Shown: positions 16,678 through 25,825 of the stretch, in pieces
Layout: the number at the start of each line of letters is the position of its first letter
Position numbering within the stretch: the stretch's first letter is position 1
NCBI RefSeq assembly: GCF_041102575.1
Contig: NZ_JBGCUE010000007.1
Coordinates: forward strand, 1 to 64,000
Source: Tenuifilum sp. 4138str
GTDB taxonomy: Bacteria > Bacteroidota > Bacteroidia > Bacteroidales > Tenuifilaceae
DNA length: 64,000 bases
Reading direction: 5' to 3'
Position numbers and translations under genes: made by a program
Notes under the pieces: model-generated
The model's input: the letters and a program-made list of their open reading frames with translations, nothing else
What the model was told of the DNA's origin: nothing
Database searches by the model: none

Positions 16678-19647
16678 TTACTTGTTTTTCTTTTTCTCTC
16701 TACGTTTCTCTAGTTCATAAGCAATTGGTGCTGCTACAAAAATTGAGGAGTAGGTACCAATTAGAATACCAACTATAAGAGCAAAAACAAAACCACGAAT
16801 AACTTCACCGCCAAAGAAGAACATTGGGATAAGTACAATGAGCGTGGAGAATGAAGTAGAGAATGTACGGCTCAGCGTATCGTTAATAGCGCTATTCATA
16901 TTCTCCTTTCTGGTGCGTTTGGGGTGCAGACCCATGTACTCACGGATACGGTCGAAAATAATAACCGTATCGTTAATGGAGTAACCAATAATGGTTAGGA
17001 TAGCTGCAATAAACGATTGGTCAATCTCCATGTTGAAAGGCACCCTGTAGTAAAGGATTGAGAACAATCCAATGGTGATTAGCGAGTCGTGGAAGAGTGC
17101 AGCCACACCACCAGCGCTATAGCTCCAATACCTGAACCTGATAAGGATGTAAAGGAATATTACGACAAGCGCAAAGAATACGGCAATGTAAGCATCGCGT
17201 TTGATATCGTGGGCAATGGTAGGCCCAATTTTAATGGAGCTTTGCTTGTAATCGTGCTGGAAGTCGCTAAAGTTAGCACCATCGGCCATAAACGGTTTAA
17301 CACCGAGGTAAATCAATGAATCAACCTCGTTATCTACATTGGGGTCGTTATCGGCTACTTTGTACTTGGTGGTAATTTTTACCTGGTTCGATGCACCAAT
17401 GGTTTTTACTTCGGGGGCTTCGCCAAGGTATGTTTTAAGCGATTTACTTACCTCCTGGGTTGAAACGGTATTCTGGAAGCGAACAATGTATGAACGTCCA
17501 CCTGCGAAATCGATACCCGGGTTCAAACCACGAACGGCCAACGAAATAATTGCAATGGCAATCAAAGTGCCGGAGAAGACATAAGCCTTTTTACGTAGCC
17601 CAATGAAATCGATGTTAACTTTTTGGAAAGCATTTTCCGAAAGTTTAGTAGAGAAAATCATTGGAATGTTGCGTTTTTCCATCCAAAGCAGGAATAGCCT
17701 TGTAATGAATATACCGCAGAACATTGAGGTGATAATACCAATCATCAGGGTAGTAGCAAAACCACGGATAGGTCCTGAACCAAACAGGTACAGGATAACA
17801 CCGGTTAGCAATGTGGTAACGTTACCGTCGATAATAGCGGAGAGGGCATTGCGGTAACCGTCCTTAACGGCAAGGCTTAAACCTTTACCACCGCGGAGTT
17901 CCTCACGGATACGCTCAAAAATAAGTACGTTGGCGTCAACAGCCATACCAAGTGTAAGCACAATACCTGCAATACCGGGTAGGGTTAGGGTAGCACCAAA
18001 CGATGCCATAACGCCCATGATGAAGAACAGGTTGGTTACAAGGGCAAAGTCGGCTACTAAACCAGCGCTACGGCTGTAGTAAACAACCATGAAAATCAGT
18101 ACAATGATAAATGAAACAATAAATGAGCGTAACCCTGAGTTAATCGCCTCTTTTCCTAGCGATGGACCAACCAATTGTTCCTGAACAATATGAGCAGGAG
18201 CAGGAAGTTTACCCGACTTTAGCACGTTGGCAAGGTCCTTAGCCTCGTTTATGGTGAAATCGCCAGTAATTTGTGAACGTCCACCCTTGATTTCGGTTTG
18301 AACACGGGGGAATGAGTAAACGTAATCGTCGAGCACAATGGCAATGCAACGACCAACGTTTTCGCCGGTCATGCGTGCCCAAATACGTGCTCCCTCGGCA
18401 TTCATTTCCATGTCAACCTCGGCTTCGCCCTTTCGATCGCCAAAAGCTTCGCGGGCATCGGTAATGGCTCCACCATCGAGGGGTGCTTTGCCATCGCGGG
18501 TGGTTACTTTAAGAGCAATAAGCTCATAGAATACCTTATTCTTGTCCCACTTGGGCGATTTAACTCCCCAACGGAATTTTACATCGGGAGGGAATAATGC
18601 CCTAATCTTAGGCATTCGGAGAATTTCATTTACCTGGGCAGTGTCCTTAAAGTGGGCATAGCCAACCACAGGGCCAGGTGCGGGTTGATTGTTGTATAGG
18701 TTAGGCTGCAGAATGCTGAATAAGGGGTAATCCTTAGCCATGTCGGCTGCGGCCTTTAAGGTATCGGTCTTTTCGGTTTCCTTAAGTTTGCTTAGCAGTT
18801 CATCCTTCTGCTCAGTGGTTTCATCTTTTTTAGCGGTTTCGGTAACAGTTGGCTGACTTGCCTTGTTGATTTCGGCAAGGGTACTGTTGGCAGCCATAAA
18901 GTTGTTGAACAACTCGCTGTACTCGTAGGTTTCCCAAAACTCAAGGCTTGCAGTTCCCTGTAGAAGTTTACGAACACGCTCAGGTTCCTTAATACCGGGT
19001 AATTCAATTAGAATGAGTCCTGAATTCTCGAGGCGTTGAATATTGGGTTGTGCAACACCAAACTTGTCGATACGGTTACGAAGAATGTTGAAGGAGTTAT
19101 CAATAGCATTTTCGGCTTCCTGCTTCAGCACCTTAAGTACATCCTCGTCCGAAGAATCGAAGTTAATACGACCCCGTAGTTCAGGGGTATTGAAAATTGA
19201 AGCCAACCGAGCATTTGGAGCCACCTGCTTAAAGGCTTTGCCAAACTTGTCGATAAAGTGCTCGCTACCGGGCATCTGGGTTGCCAGGTTTAGCGCTTTT
19301 ACAAAAGCGCTGTCCTGACTGTTGTTGGACAAGGCTCTAACCAAATCGGTAACTGACACCTCGAGCATAACGTTCATACCGCCTTTCAGGTCGAGGCCAA
19401 GGTTTATTTCCCTTTCCTTACACTCCTTGTAGTTATACTTTCGTACGAAAAGGAAATTGTACACCTGTTCCTGCGACATGGAGTCGAGGTAATGCTCGTA
19501 CTTCTTGGAATCAAAAATGTTGTTAACCGTTGCATATTCGCGGGCTTTGCTTTCAACCCGCCAGGTTACATAAGTAAACGAAAGCTGGTACAAGCACACC
19601 AGCGCTAATGCAATGGCAATAAATCGGATCGCACCTTTATTCTGCAT
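16678..19647 (-). CDS. secDF: Protein translocase fusion SecD-SecF
   Basis: This inner-membrane accessory of the Sec translocon uses the proton gradient to help pull preproteins out. The 989-residue protein fuses SecD (~1-660) and SecF (~670-985), a common Bacteroidota arrangement. It has an N-terminal membrane segment, a large periplasmic region beginning with LGLDLKGGMNVMLEV, the SecD transmembrane bundle with GIVLTLGMAVDANVLIFERI, a SecF periplasmic loop (LNPGIDFAGGRSYIV), and the SecF bundle with GYSINDTVIIFDRIRE. About twelve membrane segments are evident. A Thr/Lys/Glu-rich linker (~260-310) interrupts the SecD periplasmic part. Confidence 0.96.
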   Translation of the reverse strand: MQNKGAIRFIAIALALVCLYQLSFTYVTWRVESKAREYATVNNIFDSKKYEHYLDSMSQEQVYNFLFVRKYNYKECKEREINLGLDLKGGMNVMLEVSVTDLVRALSNNSQDSAFVKALNLATQMPGSEHFIDKFGKAFKQVAPNARLASIFNTPELRGRINFDSSDEDVLKVLKQEAENAIDNSFNILRNRIDKFGVAQPNIQRLENSGLILIELPGIKEPERVRKLLQGTASLEFWETYEYSELFNNFMAANSTLAEINKASQPTVTETAKKDETTEQKDELLSKLKETEKTDTLKAAADMAKDYPLFSILQPNLYNNQPAPGPVVGYAHFKDTAQVNEILRMPKIRALFPPDVKFRWGVKSPKWDKNKVFYELIALKVTTRDGKAPLDGGAITDAREAFGDRKGEAEVDMEMNAEGARIWARMTGENVGRCIAIVLDDYVYSFPRVQTEIKGGRSQITGDFTINEAKDLANVLKSGKLPAPAHIVQEQLVGPSLGKEAINSGLRSFIVSFIIVLIFMVVYYSRSAGLVADFALVTNLFFIMGVMASFGATLTLPGIAGIVLTLGMAVDANVLIFERIREELRGGKGLSLAVKDGYRNALSAIIDGNVTTLLTGVILYLFGSGPIRGFATTLMIGIITSMFCGIFITRLFLLWMEKRNIPMIFSTKLSENAFQKVNIDFIGLRKKAYVFSGTLIAIAIISLAVRGLNPGIDFAGGRSYIVRFQNTVSTQEVSKSLKTYLGEAPEVKTIGASNQVKITTKYKVADNDPNVDNEVDSLIYLGVKPFMADGANFSDFQHDYKQSSIKIGPTIAHDIKRDAYIAVFFALVVIFLYILIRFRYWSYSAGGVAALFHDSLITIGLFSILYYRVPFNMEIDQSFIAAILTIIGYSINDTVIIFDRIREYMGLHPKRTRKENMNSAINDTLSRTFSTSFSTLIVLIPMFFFGGEVIRGFVFALIVGILIGTYSSIFVAAPIAYELEKRREKKKNK

Positions 19648-19699
19648 CGTTCTAAAGTATTAAAAAGTTGATAATTTGCCAGTTTTCAAAAATATCGGG

Positions 19700-19725
19700 C
19701 AAATATAATTTTTTTTAACATACAA
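19700..19725 (-). promoter_or_regulatory. Promoter of secDF
   Basis: On the minus strand TATATTTG (19707-19700) is preceded by TTG (19725-19723) about 15 nt upstream, a slightly short spacing. It lies ~53 nt before the secDF start. Confidence 0.45.
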
Positions 19726-19739
19726 ACAGCCTTTAGCTG

Positions 19740-20174
19740 TTACTCATTTTCACCTTTAACAGGTTTCAGGTAAATGCGTTTCCTGTGAATGTTTATGCTT
19801 GTGGCATTGCGCATCAAAAAATCGCACCCCAGAATTCCTGCCAGCTTAACGTTAGCCATTTGGGAGTAGAGCTCAATGAGGTTACTTAGGTCGGCAACAG
19901 CCACTTCAAGGTTAGTGAACTCAATTCCACCAATCCAAACAGAGCTTAGGGTTGCTGTATCGATACTGTTGGTTTGTGACCCAAACCCAATAACCAAACC
20001 CTGAGGGTGACTTTTAACTTCAATTTCACCTAATACTGATTGGTCAATTACTGTTCGGGTAGCTCCGGTATCGACCACCAACCAGTAATCTGCATTGTTT
20101 ACTGAGCACTCAACCAGCCAATGGTAGCCATCGTCGTCAAAATCAATCACCCTAAACCTTATGCTTATAACCAT
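19740..20174 (-). CDS. Retropepsin-like aspartic protease
   Basis: About 144 residues starting at the ATG at 20174; a TTG nine bases upstream also fits the frame but looks less likely. The active-site motif DTGATRTVID lies near residue 35, in the pattern hydrophobic-DTG(A/S) of single-domain clan AA proteases, which work as dimers. A second conserved hydrophobic-Gly stretch (AGILGCDFLMR, ~115-125) follows as expected for the psi-loop region. No signal peptide, so probably cytoplasmic. Substrate unknown. It stands alone between secDF and a divergent histidine kinase. Confidence 0.75.
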   Translation of the reverse strand: MVISIRFRVIDFDDDGYHWLVECSVNNADYWLVVDTGATRTVIDQSVLGEIEVKSHPQGLVIGFGSQTNSIDTATLSSVWIGGIEFTNLEVAVADLSNLIELYSQMANVKLAGILGCDFLMRNATSINIHRKRIYLKPVKGENE

Positions 20175-20262
20175 GCCGTGCAACTAAAAATTTTTCAGCT
20201 GAAGGTATTGAATTATTTCAATGTTTCCGTAAATTACAATGCCAAAATTATATGCCTAAACC

Positions 20263-22140
20263 ATGAACTATAAAAATATTTTATTCAAAAATCTTTTAAA
20301 ATACTCATTCCAACGCCATTACCTTTTCCTATTTGTTTTAACATTTACAGCTTTACTTCTTTGGTTTGCAAGCGAGTTGAACAGGGCAAAGGAATTTAAA
20401 AGGGTAACCGTAAATGCTATTGCCCAGAGGCTTGAAGGGATAGGCATTAAGCTATCGCAGGTTAAGCTGAATCAGAATAGCACATTTAACGATTCTCAAT
20501 TTCGGAATTCAATAAAACATTTACTTACTGATGGAAATGACTTGCAGCAGGTTATTGTAAAAACCGAAAACGAAGAAGCTTTATACTCACTGGACGATGC
20601 TGGAAATTTAACAGTTCACTTCAACCAAAACGAAACACAGCTGAAGGATTTGAAATTATTCAACGATTACACCCTTTTAAAGCTTGCGAGTAATGGGAAC
20701 AACCTGATTGCTCTGCTTGTTGAAAGGGTTAATCCCGATTTAGCGGTGTTGATTGGCGCCGAACTTAAGCTTGCGCTTGGTAACAATATCAGGGTAAACC
20801 AAAATGCCAGCCAGTGGGTTGAGTTAAGTAAACCAGTTTCTGTCTCAGGGTATCAGGAGGTTCTGGATAACCAACTCAAACCAAACATTGGCAGAATACT
20901 GGTTAGGACTTTTATTGCACTGGTAATAATTACATTGATTATTTCGGCATTAATGTTATTGCAGGTAATGCAGCAGGCAACAGGTCTTGAAAATGAGCTG
21001 TTACTGGTTGAAAAGAGTATAACCGAAAACCATGAGATAGAAAACACTAAGGGTGAGTTCATTCCAATTCTAAAGCCAATGGCTTACCGCATCAGGTTTC
21101 AGCTCAATGAGCTTAAATCGAACCAGCTTGAGGTAAACGATAGGCTAAATCAGTTCTATAGGGCATCGGTTGATGCCATTGTGATACACCACGACGGAGT
21201 CCCTATTTTCTTCAACCCTGCATTCCCTGAGATGACCGGATACCCCGAGAGCACCCTATACAGGCTTCGCCTTTTCGATATCATTAAGATTGATGAGGAT
21301 TTGCTTAATGAGGCTAGGGAAGGGCGTCAGCCTACAGTGGAAGGTTTGTTGCGGCAAAGCAATGGTAATATGCTTTATGTTGAGGTTCAGGTAAAATCCA
21401 TTAAGTTCAGGGGTCAAGTAGCTGAATCGGTTGTGGTGCGCGATATTACCCACCGTAAGTTTATGGAGCGTGAGCTGCAGCTGCAACGTATGCGCCAGGT
21501 GAAATCGGTAATTGATGGTCAGGAAAAAGAGCGCCAGAGGCTATCGCGTGAGCTACACGATGGGTTGGGACAGAACCTTGTGGCCATAAAGCTTAAGCTC
21601 GAAAGCATACCCCACGATATAGATGGCGAACTGAATGCTACCCTTGCACAGGTAAAGCAAATGTTCAATCATACAATTGAGGAAGTGCGACGCATTTCCA
21701 ATAACTTAATGCCTGCCGCCCTTAAGGAGTTTAGCTTAGCGGTGGTGCTTCGGAATCTGTGCAACGAGGTGGAAAGCAATTCGGGAATTAGTGTTGGTCT
21801 TACCGTTGGTGTTTTGCCGGAACCTATTGACCAACTCCTTAAAACCTATGTTTACAGGATAGTTCAGGAAGCCCTTACCAATGTAATAAAGCATTCCGGG
21901 GCAAGTAGAGCCAACATTACTGTTTACGCCGACTTTAGCAACCTACACCTGATTATTGAGGATAACGGCGTAGGGTTTAACACTTCCACGCCCACCGATA
22001 CCGGTAATGGTTTATACAATATGAAGGAGAGGGCAATCCTGCTGAACGGAAGTATCAATATTATCTCCTCACAGGGGAAGGGCACTAAAATAGTTGCCCA
22101 ATTTCCATTAAAGCCACAAAATCAAACGGTAAATGGATAA
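20263..22140 (+). CDS. Membrane PAS sensor histidine kinase (HisKA_3 type)
   Basis: The 625-residue protein has two membrane segments (~20-38 and ~213-235) around a ~170-residue extracytoplasmic sensor, a PAS domain (~295-400), a HisKA_3 dimerisation domain with phosphoacceptor His432 in SRELHDGLGQNL, and a HATPase_c domain (~525-620, with EDNGVGF). This NarX/DesK-like class phosphorylates LuxR/NarL-type regulators. The regulator gene overlaps its end by 8 bp, so they form one operon. The signal is unknown. Confidence 0.9.
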   Translation: MNYKNILFKNLLKYSFQRHYLFLFVLTFTALLLWFASELNRAKEFKRVTVNAIAQRLEGIGIKLSQVKLNQNSTFNDSQFRNSIKHLLTDGNDLQQVIVKTENEEALYSLDDAGNLTVHFNQNETQLKDLKLFNDYTLLKLASNGNNLIALLVERVNPDLAVLIGAELKLALGNNIRVNQNASQWVELSKPVSVSGYQEVLDNQLKPNIGRILVRTFIALVIITLIISALMLLQVMQQATGLENELLLVEKSITENHEIENTKGEFIPILKPMAYRIRFQLNELKSNQLEVNDRLNQFYRASVDAIVIHHDGVPIFFNPAFPEMTGYPESTLYRLRLFDIIKIDEDLLNEAREGRQPTVEGLLRQSNGNMLYVEVQVKSIKFRGQVAESVVVRDITHRKFMERELQLQRMRQVKSVIDGQEKERQRLSRELHDGLGQNLVAIKLKLESIPHDIDGELNATLAQVKQMFNHTIEEVRRISNNLMPAALKEFSLAVVLRNLCNEVESNSGISVGLTVGVLPEPIDQLLKTYVYRIVQEALTNVIKHSGASRANITVYADFSNLHLIIEDNGVGFNTSTPTDTGNGLYNMKERAILLNGSINIISSQGKGTKIVAQFPLKPQNQTVNG

Positions 22141-22792
22141 GATAAGAGTTGCACTGGTTGAAGACCACCAGCTGGTTCGCGATGGCATCCGATCGCTGCT
22201 GACTAACTTGCCAAACATTGAGGTTGTGGCAGAATCGGATTGCGCTAAAACCATGCTTAGCCAGATTGAGGTTGCAAAACCCGATATTTTACTGGTTGAT
22301 ATATCGCTGCCGGAAATGTCGGGGATTGAGATGGCAAAGGTTGTTACCACCAAGTACCCTGGAACCAAGGTAATAATCCTTTCCATGCATACCGAACAGG
22401 AGTACATTTTCAACTCGCTCCGCAATGGCGCAAAGGGGTACCTGCATAAAAGCATCTCGCGCGAGGAGCTGGTTGAGGCAATTGAACAGGTTTATGGCGG
22501 GAGCGAGTATTTTAGCAAAGAGGTATCGGGAATCATCCTTAAAAGTTACCTCAGGCAAATCAAAAACCCCGAAAGGGTTGAGGAATACGAGGATAAAAAG
22601 CTAACACCTCGCGAAATGGAGATACTTCGAATGGTTGCACAGGGATACTCAAATCAGCTTATTGCCGATAAACTTTTTATCAGCGTTAGAACCGTGGAGT
22701 CCCATAAAAATCATATCATGCAAAAGTTGGAGTTAACCACTACTGTCGATTTGGTTAAGTATGCCATTAAAAATGGAATTATCGACCTGTAA
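22133..22792 (+). CDS. LuxR/NarL-family response regulator
   Basis: The 219-residue protein has a receiver domain (~3-120) with phosphoacceptor Asp56 in LLVDISLP and the conserved Lys in HKSISREE. The C-terminal LuxR helix-turn-helix (~150-212) includes TPREMEILRMVAQGYSNQLI. It is translationally coupled to the upstream kinase (8-bp overlap) and is almost certainly its output, a DNA-binding transcription factor. Confidence 0.92.
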   Translation: MDKIRVALVEDHQLVRDGIRSLLTNLPNIEVVAESDCAKTMLSQIEVAKPDILLVDISLPEMSGIEMAKVVTTKYPGTKVIILSMHTEQEYIFNSLRNGAKGYLHKSISREELVEAIEQVYGGSEYFSKEVSGIILKSYLRQIKNPERVEEYEDKKLTPREMEILRMVAQGYSNQLIADKLFISVRTVESHKNHIMQKLELTTTVDLVKYAIKNGIIDL

Positions 22793-22833
22793 ACGTTTGC
22801 ATTAAGATATCGCATTATTTAGATATATTTTTT

Positions 22834-22861
22834 TTGTGTGATTGCTAAAGAATTATATTTG
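22834..22861 (+). promoter_or_regulatory. Promoter of the NYN/cold-shock gene
   Basis: TTG (22834-22836) is 17 nt before TATATTTG (22854-22861). The predicted transcript starts near 22866 with a perfect hairpin, CTCTTTG and CAAAGAG (22866-22883), at its extreme 5' end. Confidence 0.6.
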
Positions 22862-22928
22862 CAGCCTCTTTGCACTCAAAGAGACTAGCAGCTAATTAAG
22901 TTAATTAACAATCCAAAATCTATTAAAC

Positions 22929-23861
22929 ATGGCTCTAAAAAACCAGAGAAAGGATTTGATACGCATTGGCGTGTTCTACGACGGGAACTACTTCCTGCAT
23001 GTAAGCAACTACTACAACTACTTCCATCAGCGGAAAAAGAGGTTGAATATTGCCGGTTTACATGAGTTTATTCGGCATATGGTTGCCAACGAGGAGGGTG
23101 TAGACCCTAATTTCTGCCAGCTGATTGAGGCACATTTTTTCCGTGGCCGCATCAGCGCCCAGGAGGCAAGCCAGCGTGGAAATCAGCTCTACAACGACAG
23201 GGTATTCGATGATATCCTGATGTCCGAAGGGGTTATTACCCACTACCTTCCCATTCGCCCGCGTGGTGGACGCCGCGAGGATAAAGGAATTGATGTTTGG
23301 CTTGCCCTTGAAGCCTTTGAGCAAACGCTCTACAAGCGCTTTAACGTTCTGGTGCTTATCACCTCCGATGGCGACTACGTTCCGCTTATCCGCAAAATCA
23401 ACTCGTTGGGAACTAAGGTTATGGTTTTAGCGTGGGATTTTGATTACACCGACGACCAAGGCCGCGAGGTAACCACGCGCACCTCGCAGGAGTTGCTTCG
23501 TGAGGTTACTTACCCCCTACCCATGCACGAACTCATTAACGATGGGTTAAAGCGTAAGGATAAGGTGGTTGAGAACCTCTTTGCGGTTCAGGACTACAGC
23601 CAGCCCCGACAGGCGACTAAAGAAATCATTACCGATGAGGAAGCCAAGCGCGCACGCATTTTAAGTGTGAACAATGGCTACGGTTTCATTCAGTATCCGC
23701 CCAACAACCTTTTCTTCCACTACCAGGATGTTGAAGATGGTGAGTTTGAGGAACTCATTGAGGGCGATATGGTTGAGTTTGTAATTGGCATCAACGAGAA
23801 AGGCCAGGAGGTAGCCAAGCGAGTTCGCAAGGTGCCCGATTACGATGTGAATACTTGGTAG
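22929..23861 (+). CDS. NYN-domain (LabA/DUF88-like) ribonuclease with C-terminal cold-shock domain
   Basis: The 310-residue protein begins with a PIN-like NYN domain (~10-190). Acidic residues lie at the usual positions: Asp18 in VFYDGNY, Asp in EDKGIDVWLALE, and TSDGDYVPLI. A linker is followed by a cold-shock-like OB fold (~238-305) with the RNP1-like NNGYGFIQYP and LFFHYQDV. The NYN fold is a metal-dependent RNA nuclease, and the OB fold would bind the RNA, so a role in RNA processing or decay is likely. It is monocistronic with its own promoter and a 5'-terminal hairpin. Confidence 0.88.
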   Translation: MALKNQRKDLIRIGVFYDGNYFLHVSNYYNYFHQRKKRLNIAGLHEFIRHMVANEEGVDPNFCQLIEAHFFRGRISAQEASQRGNQLYNDRVFDDILMSEGVITHYLPIRPRGGRREDKGIDVWLALEAFEQTLYKRFNVLVLITSDGDYVPLIRKINSLGTKVMVLAWDFDYTDDQGREVTTRTSQELLREVTYPLPMHELINDGLKRKDKVVENLFAVQDYSQPRQATKEIITDEEAKRARILSVNNGYGFIQYPPNNLFFHYQDVEDGEFEELIEGDMVEFVIGINEKGQEVAKRVRKVPDYDVNTW

Positions 23862-23871
23862 AACTTACACT

Positions 23872-23895
23872 GAATGCCTGCAAATGCAGGCATTC
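23872..23895. terminator. Hairpin between convergent genes
   Basis: GAATGCCTGCA (23872-23882) pairs perfectly with TGCAGGCATTC (23885-23895). It sits between two convergent genes. The T tail is weak, so it may be an mRNA 3'-end stabiliser rather than a full terminator. Confidence 0.55.
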
Positions 23896-23898
23896 ATG

Positions 23899-24144
23899 CT
23901 ATTTGTCCCCTTGCTTAATCCAGTTTACAAGAGTGGGCTTAAGGGGTAGTTTCCCCTGAACCTTGACCTCGTTATTTATAACCAGGGCAGGGGTTAGCAG
24001 CACCCCGTAATCCATAAATTGATTCATGTCTGTTACGCTCTCAATGCGCGCCTCAATACCCAGCTCGTTTACCACCTCGTGGCACATAGCCTCCAGCTTG
24101 TGGCAGTTTGGGCAGCCTATTCCAAGGACTTTAATCTCAACCAT
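23899..24144 (-). CDS. Small thioredoxin-like protein (CPNC)
   Basis: The 81-residue thioredoxin-fold protein resembles the Thioredoxin_3 family: MVEIKVLGIGCPNCHKLE with the redox pair Cys-x-x-Cys at residues ~11-14 and a cis-Pro region in VLLTPALVINNEV. Such proteins shuttle electrons or act as disulfide reductases. It is the last gene of a three-gene minus-strand run after a zinc-ribbon protein and a radical SAM enzyme. Confidence 0.85.
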   Translation of the reverse strand: MVEIKVLGIGCPNCHKLEAMCHEVVNELGIEARIESVTDMNQFMDYGVLLTPALVINNEVKVQGKLPLKPTLVNWIKQGDK

Positions 24145-24162
24145 ATCATTTTAGCTTATTGG

Positions 24163-24393
24163 TTATAGTCCACATCCCCCGCAGCAGGAACCGCATGCTG
24201 GGGTGTGTGAAACATGATGGTGGTTATCAACTGAACCCTGCTTGGGAGCACGGTATTCATCGCACTCGTTCCCACATTCTGGACACTTGGCTACCATCTT
24301 GCTGCATGGGCCAAATGCGGCATCAATCCATTCCGTTTTGCTTCCGTTAGCATCAAACTTTAAATTGCAAGTTTTACAGATGTATGTTTCCAT
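24163..24393 (-). CDS. Cys-rich zinc-ribbon protein
   Basis: About 76 residues starting at METYICKTC; the longer frame to 24456 would overlap the upstream gene. It has two CxxC-type pairs (CKTC and CPEC), which suggest a zinc or iron ribbon, and ends in a Gly/Cys-rich tail CGSCCGGCGL preceded by a His cluster NHHH. The tail could bind metal, but this is inference. It starts 10 bp after the radical SAM gene and is followed by the CPNC thioredoxin, so the three are probably co-expressed. Confidence 0.7.
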   Translation of the reverse strand: METYICKTCNLKFDANGSKTEWIDAAFGPCSKMVAKCPECGNECDEYRAPKQGSVDNHHHVSHTPACGSCCGGCGL

Positions 24394-24403
24394 TGCTCTA
24401 TAT

Positions 24404-25690
24404 CTATTTAAACTGATACTTCTCAATAATGTTTGATGGCGGGTTAAAGTAACCAAAGTAAACCCAGGGATATAGTTTACGTATTTGTTCCATTATTTGT
24501 TTTATCCCCAGGGGCTCACCCTGACCGTCAAATTCTATTCGGCTAAAAAGCCAATCGGGGTCAATGTTGAAGTTGCGCCACTGTATCATGTTGATACGCG
24601 CAGAGTCAATAATCACCTTCAGCGCATTCAGCTCTTCGGCCGTATCGGTAATGCCGGGCATTACAAAGTAGTTGATTGACGACCATGCATTAAACCGTCG
24701 GGCAATTCTGAGCGACTCAATGGCATCGGCTTGTGTGAAGTTTACCGGACGGATGTATAGGTTATACCATTTTTCCTGCGCTGAGTTCATGCTTACCCTG
24801 ATGCTGTTGAGTCCAGCCCTAAAAAGCTCCTCAACCGCCTTTGGCCTACTACCATTGGTATTCAGGTTAATTATACCCTTTGAGGTTTTTGCTCTTATAG
24901 CCTTAATGGCATCGCGTAGCAACTCCAACTGCATCAGGGGTTCACCCTCGCACCCCTGGCCAAAACTAACCACCGGGTTAGGTGCTGTTTCGAGGTGCGG
25001 AACGGCTACTCCAACAATTTCATCGACAGTAGGCACAAAGGTAAGCCTGTGCTGCGACTCGTGCACCGGCGATTCACTCTCGTCCTGTTTGGAAATGCAT
25101 CCCACGCAGCGAGCGTTACAGGTGGGCGAGGTAGGTAACGGGGCCTCCCACCTATTCATCACGTAGTTTCGGGCAGCAGGGCAAAGGTAGGTAAAGGCGC
25201 AGTTATCCACCAGGTGGAGGATTAGCCTATTGTTTGGGAACCGCAATTTTAGCTCTTTGCCTCGTTTTATAATAATTTTCTGGTTGAAGTTTTCGCAATC
25301 CTGTCGGGTATCGGGGTCGATTCGCAAGGCTGGAACGTAGAACTGTCCGTTGTACCAGCCAATAGCCGTGTAGGCATACAACGGCAGAACAGGAGCATTG
25401 GGTGTGTTAGCCCATGCAGCTATGGAGAGCTGGGTGTGGGCCGGTGCAATAAAGGCAGCGCAGGCAATCCCCTGATTGCTTTCAACCAGCTCACCCTTTC
25501 GGGAATAGCCTAAAACCTTACGACCGGGAAGCTCAAAGAGTTCGCTGCCATAGGGCAGGGGTATCATTTCGTCGAGGTACAGGGGATAAACATGGTTTCC
25601 CGAGCGTCCCGCCGCAAATAGTTTGGGGTTTTCAAATATATTCCCCCTACCATCGCTGTAAACGGCAAAGGGTTGAATACGTCGAGTCAT
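24404..25690 (-). CDS. Radical SAM protein
   Basis: About 428 residues from the ATG at 25690; a longer frame from 25732 exists but its first codons are not typical. The Fe-S/SAM motif CNARCVGC (CxxxCxxC) lies near residue 170, followed by the usual glycine motif region (GQGCEGEPL) and LNTNGS. The N-terminal ~160 residues are an unassigned extension. The reaction is not recognised. The presence of two metal/thiol proteins in the same operon suggests a redox or modification role. Confidence 0.8.
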   Translation of the reverse strand: MTRRIQPFAVYSDGRGNIFENPKLFAAGRSGNHVYPLYLDEMIPLPYGSELFELPGRKVLGYSRKGELVESNQGIACAAFIAPAHTQLSIAAWANTPNAPVLPLYAYTAIGWYNGQFYVPALRIDPDTRQDCENFNQKIIIKRGKELKLRFPNNRLILHLVDNCAFTYLCPAARNYVMNRWEAPLPTSPTCNARCVGCISKQDESESPVHESQHRLTFVPTVDEIVGVAVPHLETAPNPVVSFGQGCEGEPLMQLELLRDAIKAIRAKTSKGIINLNTNGSRPKAVEELFRAGLNSIRVSMNSAQEKWYNLYIRPVNFTQADAIESLRIARRFNAWSSINYFVMPGITDTAEELNALKVIIDSARINMIQWRNFNIDPDWLFSRIEFDGQGEPLGIKQIMEQIRKLYPWVYFGYFNPPSNIIEKYQFK

Positions 25691-25825
25691 AGCTTTGCTT
25701 ATTGGCAACAAAGGTAGTAAACATTTTACCATTAGCCGATTTTGAATACAAAGGGGAAAGAGTCAGTTCAGCAAAGGGGAAATAGTTAGTGTTTAGAAAT
25801 GGGGTTTGGGGTAAAGTAGCTATTA

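Noticed and set aside
24394-24456. Longer N-terminus for the zinc-ribbon protein
   Set aside because: It would overlap the radical SAM gene and the encoded residues are not protein-like; METYICKTC is the natural start.
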